From: Bin87 sp965208015
GTDB lineage: Bacteria; Chloroflexota; Dehalococcoidia; Lucifugimonadales; UBA3495
Direction of reading: 5' to 3'
Assembly (NCBI GenBank): GCA_965208015.1
Contig: OZ242309.1
Location: 806,001 to 870,000 of the forward strand
Length of the DNA: 64,000 nucleotides
In this document: positions 43,151 to 53,300 of the stretch, piece by piece
Numbering within the stretch: position 1 is the stretch's first letter
Layout of the letters: the number at the start of each line of letters is the position of its first letter
Position numbers and translations under genes: made by a program
The notes under the pieces: generated by a model
The model's database searches: none
Told to the model about the DNA's origin: nothing
What the model saw: the letters and a program-made list of their open reading frames with translations, nothing else

Positions 43151-44532
43151 GACTTCAACTCAATTCGCCAGCGGTTCAGTTCCCGATACCACGCTGCCAG
43201 ATCATCGAGAGAATAACGTGCGTTGGCCGGGCTGGGATTGGGCAGAACGAACACGTGGCTGGGGCCGATTTTCAGATCCTGCCTGCCCAGTTCGATGTTC
43301 CCAGCGGTTTTGATCCCCTCCCCGTGGCGAAGGTAGGCACGATAGGCGGTGAGCCCGTGGAAACAGGCAATGCGGGGCGAATTGCACAGCAGCTTTTCTC
43401 GCAGAGCCGGCGCGTCCCGGCGGTAATCGGCAGACGCAAGGCCCGATGCCTGGCTGGTGGGGCGCTTCACCACATCGGTGAAACCAATTCCGTGTGCCAG
43501 CAACGCGGCGTCGTCTTCCGGGCCTACAGGACGGCCCACAAGGTTGGCGGCGGACACAGCCCTCCAAAACCGGTTGCGCGGGTTGGCAAAGTAATGGCCG
43601 GCCTCCACCGAGCGGGTCGAAGGGTTCAGACCGATCAGGACGATGTCCAGGCCGGGCCTGAGATAGTCGGGCAGGGTTTCCATGGATGCACAGCCGGCAT
43701 TCACCAAGAACGACGCGTTGCCTCCCATTATGGCGTCAAGATCGCGCTGTGGCAGGCCGGCAGACCGGACATAATCGATTACTCGGCGATGGGCAAGCAG
43801 CGGGTAATCCGTTCCAAAAAGGATCCGGTCGGGTCCGGCGGTCATGGCAGTCGCGGCGATCGCTGACGGCCGATACAGAAAGGGAAGCGCGGCGGTATCG
43901 TACCAAACATTGCTCAGGGCGTCAGCAATCTCCGGCATGGCGGCATAGAAGGGCAGCCCGCCGCCCAGATGGGCGAACACCGTTCGATTTTCCGGGAAGT
44001 TAGCCGCAAATCGCAGTAGATCAGGGGGCGTGGTAGAACCTTTGCCCGGATACTGGTGCCCCACAGGTTCCGATGCGTGAACCACTATGGGCGCGTCGTG
44101 GGAGCGGAGCAGCGCCATCAACGGCTCCATCACCGCGGCGTTGGCTATGTCAAACCCCTGGGTGTCGGCGTGGATTTCGCCAATGCCGGAAGCCCCGGCA
44201 TCCAGGCACCGCGACGCCTCGTCCGCTGCTGCGTCGCCCCAAGCCGGATTTACGGATGCGAAGGCAGTTATCCGATCAGGATGAGACGCAGCCGACCGTA
44301 TCAGGTAGTTGTTGACCTCCGTGGCTACGTCCGGATCGGTCCAGCCAAAGCCCATGGCAACTGCGTGATCGACCCTCGCCGCATCCATGTCCCTGAGCAG
44401 CCTGTCCACATCGGCGAACCGGCCGCCAGGCTCCGGAAACAGTGCGGCATACGTGGCGTCCCGTGCAGCCAGTTCATCGTGTCGGGGGCCGAAATCGGGA
44501 GGCAGAATATGGCAGTGGCTATCGATGATCAT
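43147..44532 (-). CDS. Fusion of a metal-dependent amidohydrolase and Mug-type uracil/thymine-DNA glycosylase
   Basis: One 461-aa protein with two unrelated enzymes. Residues 1 to about 280 are a TIM-barrel amidohydrolase of the ACMSD/amidohydrolase-2 kind, with metal ligands in DSHCHI, VVHASEP, HLGGGLP and FGTDYPL. From M284 the sequence is a Mug/TDG glycosylase that removes uracil or thymine from mismatches with guanine: GLNPSTRSVEAGHYFANPRNRFW with the catalytic Asn as N303, and the closing VLPNPSPANARYS. Both parts appear complete. M284 has no Shine-Dalgarno sequence, so a separate Mug product is not evident. It starts the operon with thpR and alkA. Confidence 0.88.
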   Translation of the reverse strand: MIIDSHCHILPPDFGPRHDELAARDATYAALFPEPGGRFADVDRLLRDMDAARVDHAVAMGFGWTDPDVATEVNNYLIRSAASHPDRITAFASVNPAWGDAAADEASRCLDAGASGIGEIHADTQGFDIANAAVMEPLMALLRSHDAPIVVHASEPVGHQYPGKGSTTPPDLLRFAANFPENRTVFAHLGGGLPFYAAMPEIADALSNVWYDTAALPFLYRPSAIAATAMTAGPDRILFGTDYPLLAHRRVIDYVRSAGLPQRDLDAIMGGNASFLVNAGCASMETLPDYLRPGLDIVLIGLNPSTRSVEAGHYFANPRNRFWRAVSAANLVGRPVGPEDDAALLAHGIGFTDVVKRPTSQASGLASADYRRDAPALREKLLCNSPRIACFHGLTAYRAYLRHGEGIKTAGNIELGRQDLKIGPSHVFVLPNPSPANARYSLDDLAAWYRELNRWRIELKS

Positions 44533-44623
44533 CAGCGGGAGTATTACCGTGCGTTGGATCGCGATTCACCAAATCAGTATAGCCCACTGGCGGGCGCGAG
44601 CCGGCCGTAACATTCATCTGATG

Positions 44624-44695
44624 CCGCTCATCCTGAGATTGTCGAAGGACGTTCATTGCCATCGACGGATGGTTCGACAGGCTCGCCATGAGCGG
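44624..44695. repeat. Long imperfect inverted repeat
   Basis: ccgctcat...tgtcgaa (44624-44646) and ttcgaca...atgagcgg (44673-44695) pair over both ends of a 23-base arm with mismatches between, around a 26-base loop. This sequence type (ending in GTTCGACAGGCTCGCCATGAGCGG-like text) is a different dispersed intergenic repeat from the REP-like pair. It lies between the amidohydrolase-Mug start and the transketolase promoter. Confidence 0.6.
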
Positions 44696-44740
44696 GTGAA
44701 AGGGGACTTCGGAAAGGCCCTGGCCTTCGAGCAGAACTTA

Positions 44741-44769
44741 TAGACAGGGTTTCGGGCCGGGAATATAAT
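44741..44769 (+). promoter_or_regulatory. Strong sigma70 promoter of the transketolase genes
   Basis: TAGACA (44741-44746), a 17-base spacer and a perfect TATAAT (44764-44769). The predicted start near 44776 excludes a TTG at 44771 as start codon and supports the TTG at 44816. Confidence 0.75.
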
Positions 44770-44815
44770 CTTGTCGGCTCGCATTATTACCCTTTTGTAT
44801 ATCGCAGGTGGCGTT

Positions 44816-45640
44816 TTGGCAGCAGTCGACCAACCCCTACAGACCGTTGAGGAAATGCGGGCAACGTCCCTGCAATTGCGGCGCGACAGCCTGGAGATGA
44901 TTTATGGCGCCGGCAGCGGACATCCCGGCGGTTCATTGTCGGAGATCGACATCCTGGTCGCCCTCTATTTCGGGATAATGCGCTACGACGCCGGGGACCC
45001 GACCTGGCCGGAACGGGACCGGTTCATCCTCAGCAAGGGCCACGCCTCGCCGGGATTTTACGCGACGCTTTCGATGGCCGGATACTTCGGCCGAGAGGAG
45101 CTTTCGTCCTATCGGAAAACCGACGGCTTGCTGCAGGGCCACGCTCACCCCATGACGCCGGGCGTCGAAATGAACTCCGGTTCGCTCGGGATGGGATTGT
45201 CCTTCGCCCTGGGTCACGCTTTGGCGGCCCGGCTTGACGGGAAAGACTACCGAGTGTTTGCGTTGCTGGGGGACGGCGAATGCCAGGAGGGCGAAGTGTG
45301 GGAAGCCGCGATGTCCGCGGCGCACCACCGGGCCACCAACCTGACCGCCATCGTCGACCGCAATCGCATCCAGAACGACCGGTTCACCGATGAGGTGATG
45401 ACTCTGGAACCCCTGGCGGACCGCTGGCGCGATTTCGGCTGGAACGTCATAACGTGCGACGGTCACGAACACGCCGAGGTGTTGCGGGCTCTGGAAGCCG
45501 CGTCGGAGGGCGGGCCGACGGCGATCATCGCTAACACCGTAAAGGGAAAAGGCGTCAGCTTCATGGAGAACAACCCCGCTTTCCACGGGCGCGCGCCCAA
45601 CGCCGAAGAGTACGAAGCAGCGCTCAAGGAGCTGGCCTGA
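44816..45640 (+). CDS. Transketolase, N-terminal subunit
   Basis: Thiamine diphosphate-binding half of a split transketolase, 274 aa, for the pentose phosphate pathway. It shows GSGHPGGSLSEIDIL, LSKGHASPGFYATL, NSGSLGMGLSFALGHALA and the TPP motif GDGECQEGEVWEAAM..NLTAIVDRN, then the KGKGVSFMEN segment. The length fits the N-terminal subunits of split transketolases. The TTG at 44816 is chosen since AGGTGG lies 4 bases upstream and it is behind the mapped promoter. It overlaps the next gene by one base. Confidence 0.92.
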   Translation: MAAVDQPLQTVEEMRATSLQLRRDSLEMIYGAGSGHPGGSLSEIDILVALYFGIMRYDAGDPTWPERDRFILSKGHASPGFYATLSMAGYFGREELSSYRKTDGLLQGHAHPMTPGVEMNSGSLGMGLSFALGHALAARLDGKDYRVFALLGDGECQEGEVWEAAMSAAHHRATNLTAIVDRNRIQNDRFTDEVMTLEPLADRWRDFGWNVITCDGHEHAEVLRALEAASEGGPTAIIANTVKGKGVSFMENNPAFHGRAPNAEEYEAALKELA

Positions 45641-46587
45641 TGGCGACACAACGGGCATCCGCGGCCACGCGGGAAACCTACGGCCGGACCCTGCTGACCA
45701 TGGCCGACGACCACCCGGACATCGTTGTCCTGGGCGGTGACCTGAACGTATCGACGTTCGTGCACCTTTGGCGGGACCAGTATCCGGAGCGGTTCTTCGA
45801 TTTCGGCCCAGCCGAGCAGAACATTGTCGGTGTCGCCGCTGGGTTGGCCGCCGCGGGTAAGGTGCCCTTCGTCAGCACGTTCAGCGTCTTCGGGACCGGC
45901 CGGCCTTACGACCAGTTGCGGGTGCTGGTATCTCAGCCATCACTTAACGTCAAGCTGGTCTGCACCCACGCCGGAATCCTCACCGGCGAGGATGGAATGT
46001 CGGCCCACGGGATCGAAGACCTGTCGCTGATGTGCGCGTTGCCGTCGTTCACGGTGATTACGCCGGCCGACGCCCCCGAAACCGAGCAGGCCGTGAGGGC
46101 CGTAGCCAGCACGCAGGGGCCGGTTTACGTCCGGCTGCCCCGGGCGGCGACGCAGATCGTGCACGACAACGGCTACCAGTTCGAAATCGGCGCCGCGGAC
46201 GTGATGAAGTCCGGCGGTGACGTGTCCATCATCGCTATGGGGTCGCTGGTGGCGCCGGCGCTGGACGCCGCCGATAGCCTGGCCGGACAGGGGATCGACG
46301 CGCGGGTGGTTAACCTGCACACGTTAGCCCCGGCCGATGAAGCGGCAATCGTTGCCGCGGCGCAAGAGACGGGCGCAATAGTGACCGCCGAAGAGCACTA
46401 CGTACACGGCGGGCTGGGCAGCGTAGTCGCCGGAGTGCTGGCCCGAAACTGTCCTGTACCGGTGGAGATGGTCGCGCTGCACGGGTACACCAGCTCCGGC
46501 CCGGCCAACGAGCTGATGGAGAAGAATGGGCTGACCGCGTCAGGCGTAGAAGCCGCCCTCCATCGAGTTCTGAAGCGAAAGGGCTAG
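45640..46587 (+). CDS. Transketolase, C-terminal subunit
   Basis: Pyrimidine-binding and C-terminal domains of the split transketolase, 315 aa. Marks are GGDLNVSTF, FDFGPAEQNIVGVAAGLA with the catalytic Glu, the THAGILTGEDGMSAHGIED segment and the C-terminal domain with VTAEEHYVHGGLGSVVAGVL. Its ATG shares a base with the upstream TGA, so the two subunits are translationally coupled. A close relative would be 1-deoxyxylulose-5-phosphate synthase, but the split and the motifs favour transketolase. Confidence 0.92.
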   Translation: MATQRASAATRETYGRTLLTMADDHPDIVVLGGDLNVSTFVHLWRDQYPERFFDFGPAEQNIVGVAAGLAAAGKVPFVSTFSVFGTGRPYDQLRVLVSQPSLNVKLVCTHAGILTGEDGMSAHGIEDLSLMCALPSFTVITPADAPETEQAVRAVASTQGPVYVRLPRAATQIVHDNGYQFEIGAADVMKSGGDVSIIAMGSLVAPALDAADSLAGQGIDARVVNLHTLAPADEAAIVAAAQETGAIVTAEEHYVHGGLGSVVAGVLARNCPVPVEMVALHGYTSSGPANELMEKNGLTASGVEAALHRVLKRKG

Positions 46588-46829
46588 GTTGAACCGTCTC
46601 GCCGATAACCGGCTGACGATTGATCACATGGAGCAGGATCCGGTCGGGCTTTGCTCCGCCGTTTCCGGCGCACCCACGGGGCTGGGCGACGCGAAAAGCT
46701 GCCGCCCAGACGCTCAACACAGACCCTTGCCCAGTTAGTCTTGCGACCCGGACGGCAGCGGCAAACCTGCTGCCGGCGTTACGTAGTGCGCCCGGATCGA
46801 TCCGCAGCTAGGACGAAAGGTGTGTGCGC

Positions 46830-47153
46830 ATGGGCCCCGTGATCGTCTTCGCGCTCGTTGGGTTGTCGGTGTACGCTGTGTTGGTTGCGGCGATCCTCAA
46901 ACGAGGACGAGAGGGCAGGCTACAAACCTCCACGAACCTGCTGATTTTCGGCGGCTTCTGTCTGGTCTTGGTGGGGGGGTGCTTGATAGCGTCGGCCATT
47001 GGGCCATTCCGGGTCTCCACGGATGGGTCGCAGGAATTGGGCTTCGCGGTAGTGGTCATCGGTTTGCTTGGTGGCGGGGCGTGTATTGTTATCGGCGCCG
47101 TCACGGCGCTTGCTGGCGTAGTTTTGAAACTTTTTCCTGATCGAGAAAGATGA
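46830..47153 (+). CDS. Small predicted membrane protein
   Basis: A 107-aa hydrophobic protein with three likely transmembrane helices (about residues 3-20, 36-57 and 70-97). I do not recognise a family. AGG lies about 8 bases before the ATG at 46830, and a GTG two codons earlier is an alternative. The 240 bases before it, after the transketolase gene, hold no gene or clear promoter. Its regular helix pattern and basic C-terminus (KLFPDRER) make it plausible, but it is not confirmed. Confidence 0.45.
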   Translation: MGPVIVFALVGLSVYAVLVAAILKRGREGRLQTSTNLLIFGGFCLVLVGGCLIASAIGPFRVSTDGSQELGFAVVVIGLLGGGACIVIGAVTALAGVVLKLFPDRER

Positions 47154-47325
47154 CCGGCCGTCGCGGACGATAATCGGAAAACGGATGCCCGTACTTACTG
47201 GGCACGGAGCGCCGAATTGCGTCAGATGGTCCGTTGCCCCAGCCCCGAGCAGACATCAGCCGCATTGTCGGAGGGAATGCCAGCGATGCGGTGAAGGGCA
47301 CCGTGGACGAAATTCGGCGGGCCGG

Positions 47326-47676
47326 TCAGGTTCCCGGCCCGGGTGGCGACAGCGGGCCATGCCCCCGGCCATTGCCGTTGCCGCCGGGGTAATCGTCGTA
47401 GCCGGCGTTGCTGAAAACTCGAATTTCGTTGCCCTGGAAGACGTGAAAGTGGTGGGTATCACGCTCGGTGCCCACGGTGTTCAGCATATCGGCGTCGATA
47501 TCGGAGAGGATTTCCTCAATCTGCTCCGGGGTCACGCTGGGGGTGACGGCTACGGCAACATGGGCCAGGCCGGGCATGAAGTGGGTGTCAATGCGGCCCA
47601 CCGGCTGCTCCCCGTCAAGGATCAGGTATGCCTCGGAATGGGGAGTGCGGACTTCGCGCTCGTAATCGAAGGGCAT
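47326..47676 (-). CDS. Conserved hypothetical protein downstream of proA
   Basis: A 116-aa protein without a recognised domain. The first 95 residues look like a compact alpha/beta fold (AYLILDGEQPVGRIDTHFMPGLAHVAV, then PEQIEEILSDIDADML and HHFHVFQGNEIRVFS); the tail is Gly/Pro-rich and disordered. The gene begins 10 bases after the proA stop on the same strand, so it is the third gene of the proline operon. A role in proline synthesis is only implied by position. Confidence 0.6.
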   Translation of the reverse strand: MPFDYEREVRTPHSEAYLILDGEQPVGRIDTHFMPGLAHVAVAVTPSVTPEQIEEILSDIDADMLNTVGTERDTHHFHVFQGNEIRVFSNAGYDDYPGGNGNGRGHGPLSPPGPGT

Positions 47677-47686
47677 CGCTCCGGCC

Positions 47687-48958
47687 TCACCCGCGAATCT
47701 GCCCGTTGCCGCGGATAATCCACTTGTAGGAGGTCAGTTCGCGGAGTCCCAATGGCCCGCGGGCGTGGAACTTGTCGGTGCTGATCCCTACCTCGGAACC
47801 GAAACCAAACTGGGCGCCGTCGGTGAAACGGGTGCTGGTATTGTGATACACGGCGGCAGCGTCCACCTCGTTCAGGAACCGTTCAGCCGCTTCGCTGTCC
47901 TGGGTCACGATGGCTTCAGAATGGCCGGAGCCGTAGGTTTGGATGTGGTCCAGAGCATCGTCCAGGCTGTCCACCACCTTGACCGCAGCAATGAGCGCCA
48001 GGAATTCCCGGCCCCAGTCGTCCTCCTGGGCGGGAATGGTGTTCGGGCCGCTGTCCGGACCGAGAATGGTCAGCGCGCGATGATCGCAACGCATCTCGAC
48101 GCCGGCTTCGTGCAGCTGGCCCGCAATTTTGGGCAGGCAGCGGCCGGCAACCTCGGAATGAACGAGAACGGTGTCCAGGGCATTGCACACCGTAGGCCGC
48201 TGGACCTTCGCGTTATAGATGATCCTGGCTGCCATCTCGGCGTCGGCGTCGCGGTCAACGTAAGTGTGGCAGACGCCGACCCCGCCGGTCAGCACGGGCA
48301 TAGTCGCGTTTTCGGCCACAAAGTTGATCAATCCGGAGCCACCACGCGGCACCAGCAGGTTGATCTCGTCTTTCATCTGGAGCATGACGTCTACCAGGGA
48401 CCGGTCGGTGTCGCCGACGAACTGGACCGCATCGGTGGAGAGGCCGGCCTCGCCGATGGCCCGGTGAACTAGGTCAACCAGCGCTGAGTTGGATCGAAGG
48501 GTCTCCTTGCCGCCACGCAAAAGGCAGGCGTTACCCGACTTGAGCGCTAGCGCGACGATGTCGGTGGTGACGTTCGGCCGGCTCTCGTAGATGCTGGCGA
48601 TAACTCCCAGCGGGATGCGGCGCTTCTGGACGTCTAGGCCGTTTTCCAGGGTGAAGCCCTCGATCAGTTCTCCCACCGGATCCTCAAGAGAGGCGACCCG
48701 GCGAACGTCGGCCGCCATATCGTTCAGCCGATCCGAGGTGAGGAGGAGCCGATCCAGGAAAGCCGCGTCGATACCGTCGGCCTCCGCGTCACGGTAGTCC
48801 GCCTCGTTGGCAGCCAGTACCGGACCCTGCTCGTTCTCCAGCGCCCGGGCGATGTTCTCCAGGGCATGGTTGCGGATTTCGGTGGGCATGCGGGCCAGCA
48901 CGGCGGAGGCGGCCTGGGCGGCCACGCCCTGCTTGCGGAGGCGGTCGACGGCATTCAT
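47687..48958 (-). CDS. proA: Gamma-glutamyl phosphate reductase
   Basis: Second enzyme of proline synthesis: reduces gamma-glutamyl phosphate to glutamate semialdehyde with NADPH. The 423-aa aldehyde-dehydrogenase-fold protein has the N-terminal VAAQAASAVLARMPTEIRN, IPLGVIASIYESRPNVTTD, KSGNACLLRGGKE, the catalytic-Cys segment RPTVCNALDTVLVH and TYGSGHSEAIV. Its length is normal. It follows proB by 35 bases in the same operon. The end (GPLGLRELTSYKWIIRGNGQ) is the standard C-terminus. Confidence 0.95.
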   Translation of the reverse strand: MNAVDRLRKQGVAAQAASAVLARMPTEIRNHALENIARALENEQGPVLAANEADYRDAEADGIDAAFLDRLLLTSDRLNDMAADVRRVASLEDPVGELIEGFTLENGLDVQKRRIPLGVIASIYESRPNVTTDIVALALKSGNACLLRGGKETLRSNSALVDLVHRAIGEAGLSTDAVQFVGDTDRSLVDVMLQMKDEINLLVPRGGSGLINFVAENATMPVLTGGVGVCHTYVDRDADAEMAARIIYNAKVQRPTVCNALDTVLVHSEVAGRCLPKIAGQLHEAGVEMRCDHRALTILGPDSGPNTIPAQEDDWGREFLALIAAVKVVDSLDDALDHIQTYGSGHSEAIVTQDSEAAERFLNEVDAAAVYHNTSTRFTDGAQFGFGSEVGISTDKFHARGPLGLRELTSYKWIIRGNGQIRG

Positions 48959-48993
48959 TTATGGTTTCTCCCGACGCGAGTTCGCGATTGCGA

Positions 48994-50196
48994 TTAGATC
49001 AGGACCAGGTTGTTGCGGTGGATGACTTCCTGGCCGTAATGGTATCCCAGGGTGTCGACGATGCGGTCGGAACGCATCCCTTGGATCTGTCCCACGTCGG
49101 CGGCCGAATAGTTGGCAATTCCGCAGGCAACGTGATTATCCGCGAGATCGGATACGTAAATGATATCGCCCCGGCCGAAGCTGCCCACCACGTTGCGGAC
49201 ACCGGCGGGCAGCAGGCTCACCGCGCCGCGCCGCAGGGCGGTTACCGCGCCGTCGTCGACCACGACCTGTCCCCAATCGGTGTCGCCGACGCGCGACAGC
49301 ATCCAGCGCTTGCGAGCCTCCAACTTGCTCTGGGCCGGCTTGAAGAAGGTGCCCACCGGCTCACCGCGCGCGACGCGCAGCAAGGCATCCGGGTTGCGTC
49401 CTCGGCAGATGGCCATGGCGATGCCGGAGGTGGTCACCAGGTGGGCTGCGTGCAGCTTGGTGGGCATTCCGCCCCGCGCCCAGGCGTTCCGGTGCTCGCC
49501 GGCCATGGCGAATACGCTGTCGTCGACAGAGTCGACCGTTTCGATACGCGAGGCCGTCGGATCCGAGCCGGGGTCGGCGGTGTAAAGGCCGTCCACGTCG
49601 GACAGGATGATCAACAGGTCGGCATCGATGAGGGCGGCGATAAGGGAAGACAGGCGGTCGTTGTCGCCGAATACCTCGCCAATTTCGTCGGCTGCCACCA
49701 CATCGTTCTCGTTGACGATGGGAACGACGCCAAGATCCAGCAGTGAGAGCAGCGTGTTGCGCACGTTGAGGTAGGATTGCCGCTGCGAAAGGTCGTGCAG
49801 GGTGAGCAAAACCTGGGCCACCCCGAGGTCATGGCCGGCGAACAGATCGGCGTAGATGTGCATGAGCCGGCTCTGGCCCAGTGCGGCGTAGACCTGCCGG
49901 GTAGGTATATCCGGGATCTCGGCCGCCGACTGACGGCCGGCCGCGATGGCCCCCGAAGTAACCAGGAGCATCTGGACCTCATTCACCTTCTGGAGCAGGG
50001 CGATCTGGGACACGAGGTCGCGCATGACGCTGATGTCCAGCGCGTCGCCCGCGTCTCCGGTGAGCACGCCAGTTCCGGCCTTGACCACGATGCGATGGTA
50101 AGGAGATGCGTGCGTTGCCTCGCCGGATTCCAGCGGCAGTGTGGCGGCGTCGGTCATGTGCCGCGAGATTGACATGGCAAGATCCGGATTGTTCAT
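48994..50196 (-). CDS. proB: Glutamate 5-kinase
   Basis: First enzyme of proline synthesis, phosphorylating glutamate; normally feedback-inhibited by proline. The 400-aa product has the kinase domain (VVKAGTGVL, VTSGAIAAG, PIVNENDVVA, LLIILSDVDGLYTADP, GGMPTKLHAAHL) and a C-terminal PUA domain (QVVVDDGAVTALRRG to SADVGQIQG). The first 30 residues before VVKAGTG are longer than usual, so an internal ATG may be used. The promoter places the transcript start about 8 bases before the first ATG, in line with the absence of a Shine-Dalgarno sequence. Confidence 0.95.
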   Translation of the reverse strand: MNNPDLAMSISRHMTDAATLPLESGEATHASPYHRIVVKAGTGVLTGDAGDALDISVMRDLVSQIALLQKVNEVQMLLVTSGAIAAGRQSAAEIPDIPTRQVYAALGQSRLMHIYADLFAGHDLGVAQVLLTLHDLSQRQSYLNVRNTLLSLLDLGVVPIVNENDVVAADEIGEVFGDNDRLSSLIAALIDADLLIILSDVDGLYTADPGSDPTASRIETVDSVDDSVFAMAGEHRNAWARGGMPTKLHAAHLVTTSGIAMAICRGRNPDALLRVARGEPVGTFFKPAQSKLEARKRWMLSRVGDTDWGQVVVDDGAVTALRRGAVSLLPAGVRNVVGSFGRGDIIYVSDLADNHVACGIANYSAADVGQIQGMRSDRIVDTLGYHYGQEVIHRNNLVLI

Positions 50197-50211
50197 GGCA
50201 GGGGTTAGTGA

Positions 50212-50220
50212 ATTATATCA
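50212..50220 (-). promoter_or_regulatory. Extended -10 promoter of the proBA operon
   Basis: On the minus strand TGATATAAT (TGn-TATAAT) ends 15 bases before the proB ATG at 50196. No -35 box is needed for this type. The implied leader is very short. Confidence 0.6.
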
Positions 50221-50273
50221 CCAGGGGTATTCGGTCCCGCTCGAAGAACCCGGCGAGCGGATGTCATATCACT

Positions 50274-50302
50274 TGGACACGGGCGACCAACAGGCGTACA
50301 AT
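50274..50302 (+). promoter_or_regulatory. Predicted sigma70 promoter of mfd
   Basis: TGGACA (50274-50279), a 17-base spacer and TACAAT (50297-50302), about 70 bases before the mfd ATG. Confidence 0.6.
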
Positions 50303-50376
50303 TTTCGCGCGGGGCTGGCCTACGGTCAGTCCCGTATCGGCGTGTGATCAACAACCAACCATTGCCTGGGTGAAAA

Positions 50377-53300
50377 ATGGCTCTGACCGGACTGCTCTCT
50401 CTCTTCGCTGCACAACCGAGGATGCGGCAGCATCTGCGGAACCTGGAGCGGCCGGGCGCACGGGGGAACTTGGCAATCGACGGCGACCACCAGGCAGTGT
50501 ACGTCGGGGCGCTTTGGCAACTGCAACAGCGGCCCGTTGTGGTGATCACGCCACGGCTGGAGGACGCCCGGAGGCTTCACGATCAACTGGTGGAATACCT
50601 GGGTGACGAGGCGGCGGTATATTTGCTGCCAGAACCCGAAGTGTTGCCATTCGAGCGGCTGGCGGTCGACGCGCGAACGGGCAACCAGCGGCTGTCCGCA
50701 CTGGCGGCGCTGGCAAGCTGCGATCCCAGGGACGCGGAAGGCGCCATACCGCTGGTAGTCACTTCGCTTGCTTCGGCGCTCCGGCTGACGCTGTCCCCTG
50801 AGCTGGCGACCGGTCGCCACCCAACCGTGGAAGGCGCCCATGAATTGACGAAGGGCCGGAGAATCGGGTCAATTGACGCGCTGCTCGCTGCCTGGATAGA
50901 ACTGGGATACCAACGAGAACCCCAGGTAGAGATCCCCGGAACCTTTAGCCTGCGGGGTGGCATCCTGGACGTTTTTCCGACCAACGCCGGCCTGCCCTAC
51001 CGGCTGGAGATGTGGGACGACGAAGTCGACACCATCCGGCGTTTCGATCCGGAGACGCAGCGGTCGGTGGGCGATGCCGAGCGTGTTGCCATCGTGCCGG
51101 CTCGTGAGCAACTGCCGGAGCTTTGCGACGCCGCGTGGTTCGACGAACGGCGTGGCAGGATAGACCTGAGCGCGTGCAACGGGGGTACCGTCGCCCGGTT
51201 CCAGGAAGAGCTCGCGCATCTGCTGACCGAGCCCAACCCCGAAACACTGGCCTTTTACAACGGGTTTCTCAACCGTCATACGCTGGCCGATTACCTGCCC
51301 GCGGACGCCATCATCGTGATGGACCGGCCCAACCGGCTGGCCGGGGAAGCGGAGGAACAGGAGGCAAAGTACGAACAGCAGCGAGCCAACCGTCAGGACC
51401 GGGGCGAGTTACCTTTCGGTTTTCCGTCGCCGTCCGCAGATTGGGACAGCATCACCCAGAGGATGCGCACGGATGGCATAGCTACCGTGAGTATGGAGCG
51501 CTGGGGCAATGAGGAATCCCCAACGATGTTGCAGTCGCTGCCCGACCAGAGTGCCGGGTTGACTCACTTCACCGATGATGTGGGAGATAGGGTCGCCAGT
51601 GGCGGTGCGGTGGTTACCGTCACGCAGCACGCCGCGCGATTGGTCCAAGTGCTTGAGGAAGCCGGGGTCGCGGCGACGCTGGAGGACGGCCTGCGGGCCC
51701 GTCCCCGGGCCGGTCGGGTACAAGTGCTCACGGGCGCGCTTAGCCGTGGGTGGCAGACGGAAGCAACGGACAACGAGCCGGCGGTTGCGGTTTATAGCGA
51801 CGCCGAACTGTTCGGCACCGTCAAAAGACGGAGCTACCGTCCATCGCGCACACGAAGAGATCTTGGTGATGCGGTGTCCTTGGGTGATCTGACCCCCGGC
51901 AGTTTCGTCGTGCACATCGACCACGGTGTCGCCAAATTTGTCGGCACCGCCCAGTTGGAATCCACAGGCGATGACCGGGAGTACCTGGTGCTCGAATACG
52001 CGGAGGACGACCGGCTCTACGTGCCGACGGAGCAGATCGACCGTCTGGGCGCATATGTGGCCGCCACTGATCAGCCGCCGACCCTGACTCGACTCGGCGG
52101 AAGCGAATGGCAGCGCATCAAGGACCGCGCCCAGGGCGCCGCCAGGGAAATCGCCGAAGAGCTGCTCCGGCTGTACGCGGTCCGGGAAACGGTGACCGGG
52201 CACCGCTTCGGCCCGGACGCGGCCTGGCAACGCGATCTGGAAGATTCGTTCCCATACCAGGAGACTCCCGATCAGATGCAGGCCATCGACGAAGTCAAGA
52301 ATGACATGGAAGCCAGCAAGCCCATGGACCGTCTGATCTGCGGCGACGTGGGTTACGGCAAGACCGAAGTCGCGCTGCGGGCAGCCTTCAAGACGGTCAA
52401 CGAGGGAATGCAGGTCGCCGTCCTGGTGCCGACCACGGTGCTGGCCCAGCAGCACTACGCCACCTTCGCGGAGCGGCTCGCTCCCTATCCGGTAAAGGTG
52501 GAGGTTTTGAGCCGGTTCCGGACCCACAAGGAGCAGGACGAGGTGGTCGGAGCGGCCAAGTCCGGCATGGTGGACATCGTGATCGGAACTCACCGCATCC
52601 TGCAAAAGGACATGGGGTTCAAAAACCTGGGGCTGGTGATCATTGACGAGGAACACCGGTTCGGGGTGGCGCACAAGGAACGCCTGAAGCAGATGCGCGC
52701 CGAGGTGGACGTGATGACGCTGAGCGCGACGCCCATCCCCCGGACGCTGCACATGGCGCTGGCCGGCGTGCGGGACATGAGCGTGATCCACACGCCGCCG
52801 GAAGCCCGATTGCCGGTCAAGACCTTCGTTTCCGAAGACAGCGCCGAACCCGTGCGCGAGGCAATATTGCGGGAACTGGAGAGGGACGGACAGGTGTTTT
52901 TCCTGCACAACCGGGTGCGCACGATACACAACATCGCCGAAGAGCTGGGCAAGCTGGTGCCCGAGGCTCGAATCCTGGTGGGCCACGGCCAGATGCCCGA
53001 ATCGGAACTGGAAGAAGTGATGGTGGCGTTCGCCAACCGGGAAGCCGACGTGCTGGTCTGCACCACGATCATCGAGTCCGGTCTGGACATGCCCAATGTG
53101 AACACCATCATCATCGACCGGGCGGACCGGTTCGGCTTGGCGCAGCTCTACCAATTGCGCGGCCGCGTTGGCCGTGGCGACCACCGGGCCTACGCCTACC
53201 TGCTGTTGCCGGACAACCAGGAGATCACCGAGGCCGCCAGCAAGCGCATCCACGCCATCCTCGAAGCCAACGAACTGGGGGCTGGGTTCCGCATCGCCAT

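Noticed and set aside
50141..50347. A 68-aa frame on the plus strand between proB and mfd
   Set aside because: It overlaps the start of proB and contains the promoters of both neighbours.
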